The notes beneath the pieces were generated by a model that was not told the origin of the DNA, did not search any database, and saw nothing but the letters and a program-made list of their open reading frames with translations. A DNA stretch of 64,000 nt from Methylopila sp. Yamaguchi (lineage in GTDB: Bacteria > Pseudomonadota > Alphaproteobacteria > Rhizobiales > Methylopilaceae), in NCBI RefSeq assembly GCF_002897035.1, contig NZ_BAUX01000020.1:1-64000 (forward strand), given 5' to 3'. The position numbers and the translations under genes are program-made. Shown here piece after piece: positions 34,085 through 42,009 of the stretch (position 1 is its first letter; each line of letters begins with the position of its first letter).

Positions 34085-34120
34085 GGAAAAGGCGTCGCGC
34101 CTGGTCAGGGGCGCGACGCC
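34085..34120 (-). terminator. Intrinsic terminator of the porin gene
   Basis: GGCGTCGCGCC (34091-34101) and GGCGCGACGCC (34110-34120) form a perfect 11-bp stem with an 8-base loop. Read on the minus strand it is followed by TTTTCCTG. It lies 26 bases after the porin stop, so it should end most porin transcripts before the hydrolase gene. Confidence 0.8.
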
Positions 34121-34146
34121 GCGGCTCAAAGCCGGAGCAGGGTCGG

Positions 34147-34962
34147 TTACTTCAGCTTGCTGAAGGACGTGTCGAACGACAGGCTCGCCATGTAGCGGTC
34201 GCCGCACGAGTTGAACTGACCGATGAAGGTGGCGCACTCGCGACGCGACAGGTTGCTGTCGGTGTAGCGCAGGTCTAGCGTCATCGCCTTGTAGGTGAAG
34301 CCGATGCCGGCGTTCCAGAAGGTGTAGTCCGGAATGATCGGCGACTTGATCCAGAACTTGCCGACTTCGGCCGAGACGTAGGCGCCGACGTCCGGGATCG
34401 GCATCAGCGACGACGGGATCGAGTACTTGGCGAACAGCGAGCTGTGGGTGCTGTCGTTGCCGATGTTCACGAAATCGCTCGTCCAGTAGACGTTGGCGCC
34501 GACCGAGAAGTCGGCGGTCAGGGCGTACTTCGCGATGCCGTAGATCTTCCAGAAGTCGAGGGAGCGCGTGCCGTTGATCTGGCCGACGTAGTCGATGTAG
34601 AGGAAGCCGGCGTCGAGGGTCAGGGCGTCGAAGGTGTGACGCACGCCGCCGTAGTAGTCGAGCTCCGCCGTGGGGTCAGCGCCGCCGAAATTGACGTTCG
34701 ACGCCCAGAAGCCGGCGTAGACCCAATCGAACGCCGAGACTTCGACATAGCCCTGCACAGCCGGATCGCCCTTGCTCTGGCTGACGCTGCGGAGGTTGTA
34801 CTCGGTGGCGAACTTCACGCCGAACGAGACGTCGATCGGAGACATCGTCTCGACGACAAAGGCTTCGGGAGCGGCGAGATCCGCGGCCATGGCGGCGTCG
34901 CTCAGCGGCAGAGCCGCGGCGCCGACGAGCGCGGCGCAGGCGAGTTTCAAAGCGTAAGACAT
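34147..34962 (-). CDS. TorF-family putative outer-membrane porin
   Basis: A 271-residue β-barrel candidate. The signal peptide has a hydrophobic core ALKLACAALVGAAALPL and probable cleavage after AMA (residue 26). The mature part has alternating aromatic strands, starting with DVSFGVKFATEYNLRSVSQSKGDPAVQGYVE, which is the Gcw_chp/TorF signature (YNLRGVSQS type). A CATCTAGATG box about 50 bases upstream is shared with the amide importer, so it may be the outer-membrane channel for amides or urea (inference). Confidence 0.85.
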   Translation of the reverse strand: MSYALKLACAALVGAAALPLSDAAMAADLAAPEAFVVETMSPIDVSFGVKFATEYNLRSVSQSKGDPAVQGYVEVSAFDWVYAGFWASNVNFGGADPTAELDYYGGVRHTFDALTLDAGFLYIDYVGQINGTRSLDFWKIYGIAKYALTADFSVGANVYWTSDFVNIGNDSTHSSLFAKYSIPSSLMPIPDVGAYVSAEVGKFWIKSPIIPDYTFWNAGIGFTYKAMTLDLRYTDSNLSRRECATFIGQFNSCGDRYMASLSFDTSFSKLK

Positions 34963-35212
34963 TCCCGAAGGTCCCCGTCAGACAATTCTGATGAGCCATC
35001 TAAGCTTCATCTAGATGTCATCGCTAGGGCCGAAATGCTGCGGTGGCGAATAAGATAAGCAAGTGTTGCGCGAATGCAGCACTTGGTTTCGCAGATTAAA
35101 GGATTAGAAAGGCATAGGATTGCGCGACGAGACGCCGCACGTTGCTGATGATGATCAGATTAAAACTATGCGAGGGCGCCGCAGCAAAAGGCAGTTCGGC
35201 TAGATGAAATGA
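34963..35212. other. 250-bp AT-richer upstream region of the porin gene
   Basis: This gap holds the CATCTAGATG box (35008-35017), a partial CATCTA copy at 34998-35003, GCTAGGG at 35022-35028 (also seen beside the box upstream of urtA), and a CTAGATG half-site at 35200-35206. No gene is seen. The 98-residue orphan gene ends just to the right at 35213. Confidence 0.5.
35008..35017. promoter_or_regulatory. CATCTAGATG box upstream of the porin gene
   Basis: A perfect 10-bp palindrome containing CTAG, a tetramer that is rare in most bacterial genomes. The identical 10-mer occurs upstream of urtA and a 9/10 variant upstream of the gene at 45802-46167. It is a probable operator of one regulon. Confidence 0.6.
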
Positions 35213-35509
35213 TCAAACAAGCGGCAGCTCGCTGCGCTTGAACAGAAAGACGCTTGAGCCGGCGGTCGTGCTTGGGGCGGTCGGGACGTGCAGCTGTTCC
35301 GTCAGATACCGGAACACGATGCGCGCGGCCGCGGCCGATAGCGTCGGCTTCCAGAGCCAGATGTCGCGCTCCTGGTCCACTGCGTTCTCGTCGAACAGCG
35401 CCGCCGTCGCGTCCTCCGCGCAGCCAACGCGCCACTCGCTTGGATTTCCGCCGAATTCCTTGATGTAGCTGAGGAATTCGAACTTGACCTGCTGGGGGCT
35501 GAACACCAT
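35213..35509 (-). CDS. Orphan 98-aa protein in the formamidase operon
   Basis: I do not recognise this protein. It has 98 residues and begins MVFSPQQVKFEFLSYIKEFG. It is rich in aromatic residues in the first half, with WLWKPTLSAAAARIVFRYLTEQL as a probable helical middle. No signal peptide, membrane segment or cysteine pattern is seen. The ATG is 5 bases after the stop of the Sel1-repeat gene, so it is translated as the last gene of the dmf-type operon. Confidence 0.6.
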   Translation of the reverse strand: MVFSPQQVKFEFLSYIKEFGGNPSEWRVGCAEDATAALFDENAVDQERDIWLWKPTLSAAAARIVFRYLTEQLHVPTAPSTTAGSSVFLFKRSELPLV

Positions 35510-35514
35510 CGCCG

Positions 35515-36213
35515 TCAGCCTGGCATCGGGTTGAGGCGGGCGTGCCGGGAGGTCTCGGCCGTGCGCGAGCGCCAGCGCTCGACGCCGGCGGCGCCCTCGC
35601 GCTTCTCGTCGGCGGACATCTGGCTGGCGATCGCCTCCAGGGCGTTGAGGGCGGAGCCGACCCCGTGCTGGGCCGCAAGCGAAAGCCAGACATAGGCCTG
35701 CGCCCGGTTCTTCTCGACGCCGATACCGTTGGCGTACAGGAAGCCAAGACGCGCCTGCGACGGATAATGGCCGGCCTCAGCCGCCGCACGATACCAGCGC
35801 GCCGCCTCGGCGGGATCGAGCCCGACGCCCTCTCCCTTCGAGCAGAGGGTCGCGAGATTGTACTGCGCGAACACGTCGCCCTGTTCGGCGGCGCGCCGCA
35901 GCCAGGCGGCGCCGGCGGGGACGTCGGTCGCGACGCCCTGTCCCATCGCCAGCATGGCGCCGACGTTGGTCTGCGCCAGCGGATTGCCCGCCTCGGCGCC
36001 TTCGAGGTAGAGGGCGAAGGCTTTCGTCAGCGAGGCGGGCACGCCCTCGCCATGGGCGTATATTGCGCCCAGCCACGTCTTGGCCTCCGCGTCGCCGGCC
36101 TCGGCGAGGCTCGAGAATTGCGCGAAGGCGTCCTTGAAGTCGCCGCGCTTGTAGGCCGACACTGCGGCGCCGATCACCGTGGCGTCGTCGACCGGGATCT
36201 GAAGGGAAAGCAT
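35515..36213 (-). CDS. Sel1-repeat (SLR/TPR-like) protein
   Basis: A 232-residue soluble protein with four consecutive Sel1-like repeats, for example AKTWLGAIYAHGEGVPASL, AQTNVGAMLAMGQGVATDV and AQYNLATLCSKGEGVGLDP, followed by ARLGFLYANGIGVEKNR. There is no signal peptide, so it is probably a cytosolic scaffold. The ATG lies 4 bases after the Rieske-like gene, within the dmf-type operon. Sel1 proteins usually mediate protein-protein contacts, so a role in assembling the formamidase or the Rieske-like partner is possible. Confidence 0.85.
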   Translation of the reverse strand: MLSLQIPVDDATVIGAAVSAYKRGDFKDAFAQFSSLAEAGDAEAKTWLGAIYAHGEGVPASLTKAFALYLEGAEAGNPLAQTNVGAMLAMGQGVATDVPAGAAWLRRAAEQGDVFAQYNLATLCSKGEGVGLDPAEAARWYRAAAEAGHYPSQARLGFLYANGIGVEKNRAQAYVWLSLAAQHGVGSALNALEAIASQMSADEKREGAAGVERWRSRTAETSRHARLNPMPG

Positions 36214-36217
36214 CGGG

Positions 36218-37309
36218 TCAGCCTCTCGGGTTCTGGAACAAGGGCTGGGGAAGGTCGTCCCGCGGCGCCCGCGCCACGCGCTCCGCGAGCGCGCGCTGCA
36301 TCCAGACGCCGTGAGGTTCGGACTGGCGGGGGAGCGGTCCTCCGATGGTCTCGGGCCGGAACTGCGTGCCCCAGCGCGACAACGCGAGATGCTCCTCAGC
36401 GGCCTCGCCGGCGCGGCGGTCGATCTCGGCGCGCCAGAAGCCTGCGCTCGTCGCCGAGCCCTCGCCATAGACCGAGACCCGGCACAGCGTCTGTCCGATC
36501 GCGGTCGGCTGGAGGACGACGACGCAGGTTTCGTCAGCGGTGGCGAACAGCACGAGGTTCGGGAACAGCCAGGCCGCCCGCGCTTCGCGGCCATCGGCCA
36601 GGGTGGTCACGCCGAGGAGCCAGCGGTCGCCGTCGTCAAACAGCGGCTCCCCGCCGGCGAGATGCTGGCCGGCGAGCTTCCAGTTGGCGGGATGCTCGAG
36701 CCAGGCCTCCTCGGACCGGACGCTCTTGTGGTTGCCGAAGAAGTCGCCGAGTTGGTTCAGCGTGGTGAGGCTGGCTTCGGGCGAAGCGGGCGCGACGTCC
36801 AGGTTGACGAAGATCAGCGGCCCCCAGCTGCGGACGTGCGCGGTCAGCAGCCGCTCCGGACGTAAGCCGAGATACTGGTGCATCTCCGGCGCGCCCTCGC
36901 CGAGGTCGCGCGCGGGGATCGCGGGCCGGTCGCGGCTGTAGCCGCAGGAGGTGAAGGAGCACTTGGTCTTGGCGCCGGTCTGGCATTGCAGCGGAACCAT
37001 GCGGCAACCGCCATGCTGAGCCTTGTTGAAGCGCGCGGCGAGGCCGCCCTCCGTGCGCTGCACGTGGACGCCATGGGTCCCGATCGTGAAGGGCAGCAGG
37101 TCGCCGACGTGGGGGATCGCCTCATGCGCGCCGACGCAGATCCAGTCCCGCGTCCAGACCGCCTCGTCTTCGAGCAGTGTGAAGGGCAGCGACCGGAACG
37201 CCGCCGGCGGGAGCACGCGGGGCGCGTCGCCGAGGGCCTCCGCGTAGAAGGCGGAGGACGCCAGGTCGCGCCCCTCGTCGTGATAGCCGAGGTCGGGTCT
37301 GTGCGACAT
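36218..37309 (-). CDS. Rieske oxygenase α-subunit-like protein lacking iron ligands
   Basis: A 363-residue protein with the overall layout of ring-hydroxylating oxygenase α subunits: LEDEAVWTRDWICVGAHEAIPHVGD, then a Rieske-like segment, then PANWKLAGQH and WLFPNLVLFATADE. The Rieske CxH motif reads A97-Q-H99, and the CxxH motif reads C117-S-F-T120, so a Cys and a His ligand are missing. In the catalytic domain the usual ENxxEcYHxxxxH is replaced by GQHLAGGEPLFDDG, without the two facial-triad histidines. It is probably not an oxygenase; other cysteines (C102, C109, C117, C122) might bind a metal. It starts 80 bases after the dimethylformamidase-like gene. Confidence 0.8.
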   Translation of the reverse strand: MSHRPDLGYHDEGRDLASSAFYAEALGDAPRVLPPAAFRSLPFTLLEDEAVWTRDWICVGAHEAIPHVGDLLPFTIGTHGVHVQRTEGGLAARFNKAQHGGCRMVPLQCQTGAKTKCSFTSCGYSRDRPAIPARDLGEGAPEMHQYLGLRPERLLTAHVRSWGPLIFVNLDVAPASPEASLTTLNQLGDFFGNHKSVRSEEAWLEHPANWKLAGQHLAGGEPLFDDGDRWLLGVTTLADGREARAAWLFPNLVLFATADETCVVVLQPTAIGQTLCRVSVYGEGSATSAGFWRAEIDRRAGEAAEEHLALSRWGTQFRPETIGGPLPRQSEPHGVWMQRALAERVARAPRDDLPQPLFQNPRG

Positions 37310-37389
37310 GGTCCGATCCCTCATCGATCGATGGAAGTGCCGGCGCCCGCAGGGGAAGAGTGCGGGCGCCGGCGGCTGACCCCGCGCGC

Positions 37390-39786
37390 CTAGGCGCGCG
37401 ACGCCAGAGCGGGGGACTCGTAGTCGGCGCGGCCGCGGTGCTTGATCGCGTCGGCCGGCGGGGGCGGCAGGGGGCCGTCCGCCATGAAGCGGTTCAGCAC
37501 GTTGCCGACCAGAGTCGAGATGTTGTTCTTGCACTCGTTCCAGGGGAGCGAGCCGCAGAACGCGATGGAGGAGAACGAGAAGGCCGCGCCGCCGTTCGGG
37601 GTCTCGTGGTAGGCGATGTCGCCGCGCACGCGGGGATGCGTGGTGCCGTCGAGGCCCTGCTGGTTGAAGCCGAAGTCCTCCATGACGAGGAGGTAGGCCT
37701 CGGTGTGGCGGCCGGCCGAGGTCGCGACCGCGAGCGTGTGCGGAGGCGAGCCCAGCATGGTGTCGACGATGTCGAGCTCGAGGCCGGCGGCGCCGCCGCC
37801 CACGAGACCGAAATTGCCGAGCTTCTCGTCGTAGTCGATGCCCTCGAACGCCCAGGAGACGCGGGCGTCGAGGCTTTCGGAGGTGCGGCTGAAGTAGCTC
37901 GAGATGTCGAAGCCTTCCGACGACATGCCGACGCCGGCCACCGAGTGCAGATAACGGCCGCGGTAGCGCCACATGCCGCCCAGTTCGCCGGTGCCCTGGT
38001 GGTAGTACTCGCCCGGATCGGCGCGCCAGGTGCGGATGCCGCTCTCGCAGCGGCGCATCTCGGTGACGACGCCGCGGCCGAGGCCGTCGTAGGCCGGGTG
38101 GAACGAGTGCACCCAGTACCAAGCGTCCGCGCCCATATACATCAGGCGTCCGCCGCGCTGCGTGTAGTTGTGCAGGGCGTCGAGCTGCGTGCCGGAGTTA
38201 TGCTCAGGATGCGAGCCGGTGATGATGACGTTGTAGTTCTCGAGGCGGGAGATCCCGTCGTAGGTGACGTCTTCGTCGGTGATGACGTCGTACTCGTAAC
38301 CCATCGTCTCCAGCCAGTAGATCAGGTGGAGGTCTGCCGGATACTGCCAAGGCGCCTGGGCGAGGAAGTGGTCGTACTTCGGGCGGATCGACAGGATCGG
38401 GCGCAGCCGCGACGACAGGCAGATGCCCGAGCCGTCGGTATGGGTGTCGTAGATCGAGCCGCCGTACTCGCGGTGCTCCGCCAGGAACATGTTCTGGTGC
38501 TGCATGATCGGCACGCGGTAGATGAACAGCTCCGCGCCGCCGGCGTTGCAGGCCACGTGTTCGTTGGCGTAGGCCATGTAGCTGATGGTTGGCACCATCA
38601 CCGCGATCTTGGACTGTTCTTCGCCGATCTTCGGCACGATCCAGAACGGGATGTAGTCCTCGTCGCCTTCGGTCGTGGTGAGCTTCAGCGCGTAGAACCG
38701 GCTCTTGATCTCGGTCGGGACCGTCCACTCGATGTCGGCGCTCCAGCGGGCGTCGTCGACGTCGTCGTCGTGGAAGTGAATCGCGCCGTACTCCTTCGGG
38801 GCGTGTTTCCAGTCGAAGTTCTGGCCGGCCCAGTTGTAGCCGGTGAGCGCGCGCGTCGGGCAGTTCACCAGGCGGGCGTCGAACCGGTAGGGGCCGTTGT
38901 CCTTCGCGACGATGGTGTTGATGCCGTCCCAGAAGTCCCAGGCGGCGACGATGACCTCCGAGAGCGCGCCGGTCGGGCCGGAGTTGCGGCGCTCGGTGAG
39001 GCCGGGCTGGGCGCCGCCCTTCATCTGCTCGATCTCGAACCGGCTCAGCGCCTTCTTGCAGATGCGCGGGCTGTCGATCTTGCCGTTGTACTTGCCCGCA
39101 AAGACGACGCCGGCCGGAAGCGAAGACTGCGCGAGCGGGTCGTCCGAGAGCGTGTCGACATAGGCCGCGATGGCGACCGGGATGGGCGAGTGCTCAATCT
39201 TGGCCGCGACCGTCGCTTTCACCGGCTCGATGACGGGATCGAGGGCGTAGACCACCTGCGGCTCATGGTAGAGCGTCACGTCGCCGTTCGCGGCGTCGAA
39301 GGTCGCGGCGACGAAGTGCCAGGCGTGGTCGCGGATCGGCGCGCCGGTCGTGATCTTGTGCTCGTTGATGCGCAGCTCGACGAAGCCGTCCTCGTTGATG
39401 AAAAGGCCGTAGCCCTTATCCTTGGACCACTTGGTCACGAGCCCCTGGGCCCCGTGCTTCCAGTAACGCGGATGAGTCTTCGGCGTCGTCGGCCAGATCC
39501 AGCACTGCAGCGTGAAGCTTTCGACCTGGAACACCTTGGCGTCGGGGACGAAACCATAGGAGCCGCCGTGGATGATCTGCTTGCGGCCGGCGTAGGTCTT
39601 GTTGACGTCGGCCGCGATCGGCCTCTCGATGAAGCCCGGGCCGCGCGGATTGGTGTCGCCGTTGATCATCTGGACGACCTCGGCGGCGTATTCCGCTGGC
39701 CCGTCGCAGTTGACGTAGAACTTAATCTTGTCGCCGGGGTGGACGCCGAACTTGTCGGCGTAACCTGTCAGCCGCATGGCGCACAT
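37390..39786 (-). CDS. dmfA2: N,N-dimethylformamidase large (β) subunit-like
   Basis: A 798-residue protein resembling DmfA2, which hydrolyses dimethylformamide to dimethylamine and formate. The N-terminal half includes a LamG-like lectin fold (about residues 90-240; FTLQCWIWPTTP, GLVTKWSKDKGYGLFINEDG). The catalytic domain follows from about 390. By comparison with the known mononuclear iron site formed by two Tyr and one Glu, the candidates here are Y403 or Y406 (ISYMAYANEH), Y441 or Y446 (EYGGSIYDTHTDGSG) and E528 (GSHPEHNSG). I chose the ATG at 39786 (CGGAG upstream). The natural substrate may be another formamide. Confidence 0.87.
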   Translation of the reverse strand: MCAMRLTGYADKFGVHPGDKIKFYVNCDGPAEYAAEVVQMINGDTNPRGPGFIERPIAADVNKTYAGRKQIIHGGSYGFVPDAKVFQVESFTLQCWIWPTTPKTHPRYWKHGAQGLVTKWSKDKGYGLFINEDGFVELRINEHKITTGAPIRDHAWHFVAATFDAANGDVTLYHEPQVVYALDPVIEPVKATVAAKIEHSPIPVAIAAYVDTLSDDPLAQSSLPAGVVFAGKYNGKIDSPRICKKALSRFEIEQMKGGAQPGLTERRNSGPTGALSEVIVAAWDFWDGINTIVAKDNGPYRFDARLVNCPTRALTGYNWAGQNFDWKHAPKEYGAIHFHDDDVDDARWSADIEWTVPTEIKSRFYALKLTTTEGDEDYIPFWIVPKIGEEQSKIAVMVPTISYMAYANEHVACNAGGAELFIYRVPIMQHQNMFLAEHREYGGSIYDTHTDGSGICLSSRLRPILSIRPKYDHFLAQAPWQYPADLHLIYWLETMGYEYDVITDEDVTYDGISRLENYNVIITGSHPEHNSGTQLDALHNYTQRGGRLMYMGADAWYWVHSFHPAYDGLGRGVVTEMRRCESGIRTWRADPGEYYHQGTGELGGMWRYRGRYLHSVAGVGMSSEGFDISSYFSRTSESLDARVSWAFEGIDYDEKLGNFGLVGGGAAGLELDIVDTMLGSPPHTLAVATSAGRHTEAYLLVMEDFGFNQQGLDGTTHPRVRGDIAYHETPNGGAAFSFSSIAFCGSLPWNECKNNISTLVGNVLNRFMADGPLPPPPADAIKHRGRADYESPALASRA

Positions 39787-39927
39787 GAATGTCGTCTCCG
39801 AGGGTATGGCGGCCGACGTCAGGCAAATCGCCGCCGTTCGCGGTCCTGGTGGGGCCGCGCGGGAGGCGCTCATGCGTGAGGCGAGCCTGAAGCGTTTGAG
39901 AGGTTCAGCGCGGGAAAGATCGGGCGG

Positions 39928-40368
39928 TCAGGTGACCGGCCAGTTGTCGTCCCTGCGCTTCCAGCCTTCGTTGAAATGTTCCGGCATGCCGGCGGTCTCG
40001 GGCAGCTCGTCCAGGCGCATCAGAAAGATGTCGTGCTGAATTTCCTGCTCGTCGGTGTAGACTTTGTCGTTTACAAACTCCGGCGGCACGCCGCGGATGC
40101 CGGACAGACGGCCGATGCGCCATTCGGCGTCGACCTTCGTGCAGATCACGATCAGCTTGCCCTTCGTCGATTCGCCCCGCATGCGCAGCAGCACGCGCTT
40201 CAGGACCGGATCCTCATGAACGCCGCCGGTGACCACGGTGGTGTCGCCGGGGGTCTCACACTTCAGCACCGAGAAGCCCGCGACGCCCTTCATGGAGTCG
40301 ACGCATTCCTTGTGCTCCTTGATCAGAGCTTCGCGTTCAGGCGTACCCTTCTTCGGGATCGGAATCAT
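39928..40368 (-). CDS. dmfA1: N,N-dimethylformamidase small (α) subunit-like
   Basis: A 146-residue protein upstream of the large subunit gene in the same operon (141-bp gap). Its C-terminal part, EWRIGRLSGIRG then DKVYTDEQEIQHDIFLMRLD, follows the pattern I recall for DmfA1 small subunits (…TEEEAMHAVFLRRIED…). It also aligns without gaps over about 65 residues with the product of the gene at 45802-46167. The N-terminal 50 residues are divergent. It has no signal peptide. It probably packs on the large subunit as in the α2β2 enzyme. Confidence 0.72.
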   Translation of the reverse strand: MIPIPKKGTPEREALIKEHKECVDSMKGVAGFSVLKCETPGDTTVVTGGVHEDPVLKRVLLRMRGESTKGKLIVICTKVDAEWRIGRLSGIRGVPPEFVNDKVYTDEQEIQHDIFLMRLDELPETAGMPEHFNEGWKRRDDNWPVT

Positions 40369-40412
40369 GGCAGTCCTCCCAAGGCGTAGTCATGAAGAAG
40401 CTGAGCCCGCCG

Positions 40413-40425
40413 CAATAAACGTTGC
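40413..40425. promoter_or_regulatory. GCAATAAACGT element in the dmf-type promoter region
   Basis: GCAATAAACGT recurs identically in the σ54-like site upstream of urtB. Here, read on the minus strand, it is CGCAACGTTTATTGCGG: the -12 TTGC is present but the -24 GG is not. It is therefore at best a weak σ54 site, or a second shared binding motif. Confidence 0.3.
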
Positions 40426-40527
40426 GGAAGGACACTAGATCGGCAGGAAGAATGTCGTTGTCCCGCCGGTGATGACTTGCCGAAACTAAACCAATTCCAG
40501 CTTGGGCGCAATCAAATTGGACGATAC

Positions 40528-40560
40528 GTCTAGATGTTTATTCGCGCTGAAGTCTAGATG
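40528..40560. promoter_or_regulatory. Two GTCTAGATG direct repeats upstream of the dmf-type operon
   Basis: GTCTAGATG occurs at 40528-40536 and again at 40552-40560, 24 bp apart. A CTAGAT half-site is at 40435-40440. These are variants of the CATCTAGATG box of the porin and urtA promoters. The second copy includes the TAG stop codon of urtE. They sit 160-190 bases upstream of the small-subunit start. Confidence 0.5.
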
Positions 40561-41258
40561 GTCATATGGCGGTTGACCAGCTCGTCGGTCATCTCCGCAA
40601 TCGGCCCCCGGGCGACGATGCGCCCGTTGTCGACCATCAGGAAGGCGTCGCCGAGCTTGCGGGCGACCTTGATGTGCTGCTCGGTCAGGATCAGGCTGAT
40701 GCCCAGCTCCTTGTTGAGCATCTTCAGGATCTCGCCGATCTCGTTGACGATGTTGGGCTGGATGCCCTCCGTCGGCTCGTCGAGCAGCAGGATCTGCGGA
40801 CCCACGGCGAGGGCGCGCGCGATCGCGAGCTGCTGCTTCTGCCCGCCCGACAGCAGGCCGGCGCGCCGGTCCAGGTTTTCTTTCAGGTAGGGGAAGATCC
40901 TGAGGCACAGCTCGGGAATCTCGGGGGCCTTGTCCGCGCGGGCGAAGGTGCCGAGCAGGATGTTCTCCCGCACCGTGAAGTCCGAGAGAATGCCGCGGCC
41001 CTGGGGCACGTAGCCAAGCCCATAGGTGGCGCGCACGTTGGTCGGCTTGCCCGAGAGCTCCGCGCCGTTGATGCGGATCGCTCCGGTTGAGCGGTCAGTC
41101 AGCCCCATGATGGTGCGCATCAGCGTCGTCTTGCCGACGCCGTTGCGGCCCAGCACGCAGAGGCACTGCCCCTTCTCCAGCTCGAAGGACATGTCCTTCA
41201 GGATGCGAGTGGCGCCGTAGTAGGACGTGACGTTCTCGAAGTTGAGCAGCGTGGTCAT
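40554..41258 (-). CDS. urtE: Urea/short-chain amide ABC transporter ATPase, UrtE
   Basis: A 234-residue LivF-type ATPase. Walker A GRNGVGKTTLM, GLGYVPQGRGILSDFTVREN, LLSGGQKQQLAIARAL and LLLDEPTEGIQPNIVNEIG are characteristic of UrtE. The start is the ATG overlapping urtD by four bases. It energises the branched-chain-type importer with UrtD. The related FmdF acts in amide and urea uptake in Methylophilus. Confidence 0.93.
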   Translation of the reverse strand: MTTLLNFENVTSYYGATRILKDMSFELEKGQCLCVLGRNGVGKTTLMRTIMGLTDRSTGAIRINGAELSGKPTNVRATYGLGYVPQGRGILSDFTVRENILLGTFARADKAPEIPELCLRIFPYLKENLDRRAGLLSGGQKQQLAIARALAVGPQILLLDEPTEGIQPNIVNEIGEILKMLNKELGISLILTEQHIKVARKLGDAFLMVDNGRIVARGPIAEMTDELVNRHMTI

Positions 41259-42001
41259 GCCGCCTCCTGCTCGCCGAGGTAGACCTCGCGCACGCGCGCG
41301 TTCCCCTCGATCTGCTGGATCGTGCCCTGGGCGAGCAGCGATCCCATGTGCATCACCACGACCTCGTCGGCGATCTCGCGCACGAAGCCCATGTCGTGCT
41401 CGACCACGACGAGCGTGGCGGTCTTGCGCAGATCCCTGAAGATGCGGACGGTCTTCTCGATCTCGCCCTCGGTCATGCCGGCGATCGGCTCGTCCATCAG
41501 CAGCAGCCGCGGCTCCTGCATCAGCACCATGCCGATCTCCAGCCACTGGGTCTCGCCGTGCGACAGGATGCCGGCCCGGTCGTTCAGACGGCCGGTAAGG
41601 CCCGCGAGGGTCGCGATCTCGTCGAGCTTCTGCTTGAGGCCCGCGACGCGGAACTTGAACAGGTTCCAGAACGGATTGGTCTGCCGGCTGTAGGCGACCT
41701 CGAGGTTCTGACGCACGGTCATGTCGCGCAGCACCGCCGGCACCTGGAACTTCCGGCCGATGCCGGAGCGGGCGATGATGTGCTCGTGCTTCGCCGTGAT
41801 GTCTTCGTTCGCGAACACGATCTTTCCCGAGGTGGGTTTGATGCGGCCGGTGATGAGGTCCATCGTCGTGGTCTTGCCCGCGCCGTTGGGACCCACCAGG
41901 CAACAGAGCGTCCCCTCGGTGACCTCCATGCTGAAGTCGTTGATGACCTTGGTGGTGTCGAAGCTCTTCGACAGATTGTGGATTTCCAGAAGGCCTGGCA
42001 T
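41255..42001 (-). CDS. urtD: Urea/amide ABC transporter ATPase, UrtD
   Basis: A 248-residue LivG-type ATPase. Walker A GPNGAGKTTTMDLITG and LSHGETQWLEIGMVLMQEP, with the unusual SHGE in place of SGGQ, are hallmarks of UrtD. Walker B is LLLMDEPIAGMTEGE, and VVVEHDMGFVREIAD holds the H-loop. It lies 8 bases after urtC. Confidence 0.94.
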   Translation of the reverse strand: MPGLLEIHNLSKSFDTTKVINDFSMEVTEGTLCCLVGPNGAGKTTTMDLITGRIKPTSGKIVFANEDITAKHEHIIARSGIGRKFQVPAVLRDMTVRQNLEVAYSRQTNPFWNLFKFRVAGLKQKLDEIATLAGLTGRLNDRAGILSHGETQWLEIGMVLMQEPRLLLMDEPIAGMTEGEIEKTVRIFRDLRKTATLVVVEHDMGFVREIADEVVVMHMGSLLAQGTIQQIEGNARVREVYLGEQEAA

Positions 42002-42009
42002 CGCCGCCC

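Noticed and set aside
37360-39879. An 839-codon open frame on the plus strand
   Set aside because: It is antisense to the dimethylformamidase-like gene, whose protein has clear family motifs; the plus frame is a high-GC shadow.
40413-40429. σ54 promoter for the dmf-type operon
   Set aside because: The -24 GG is missing; only the -12 part and the shared 11-mer are convincing.
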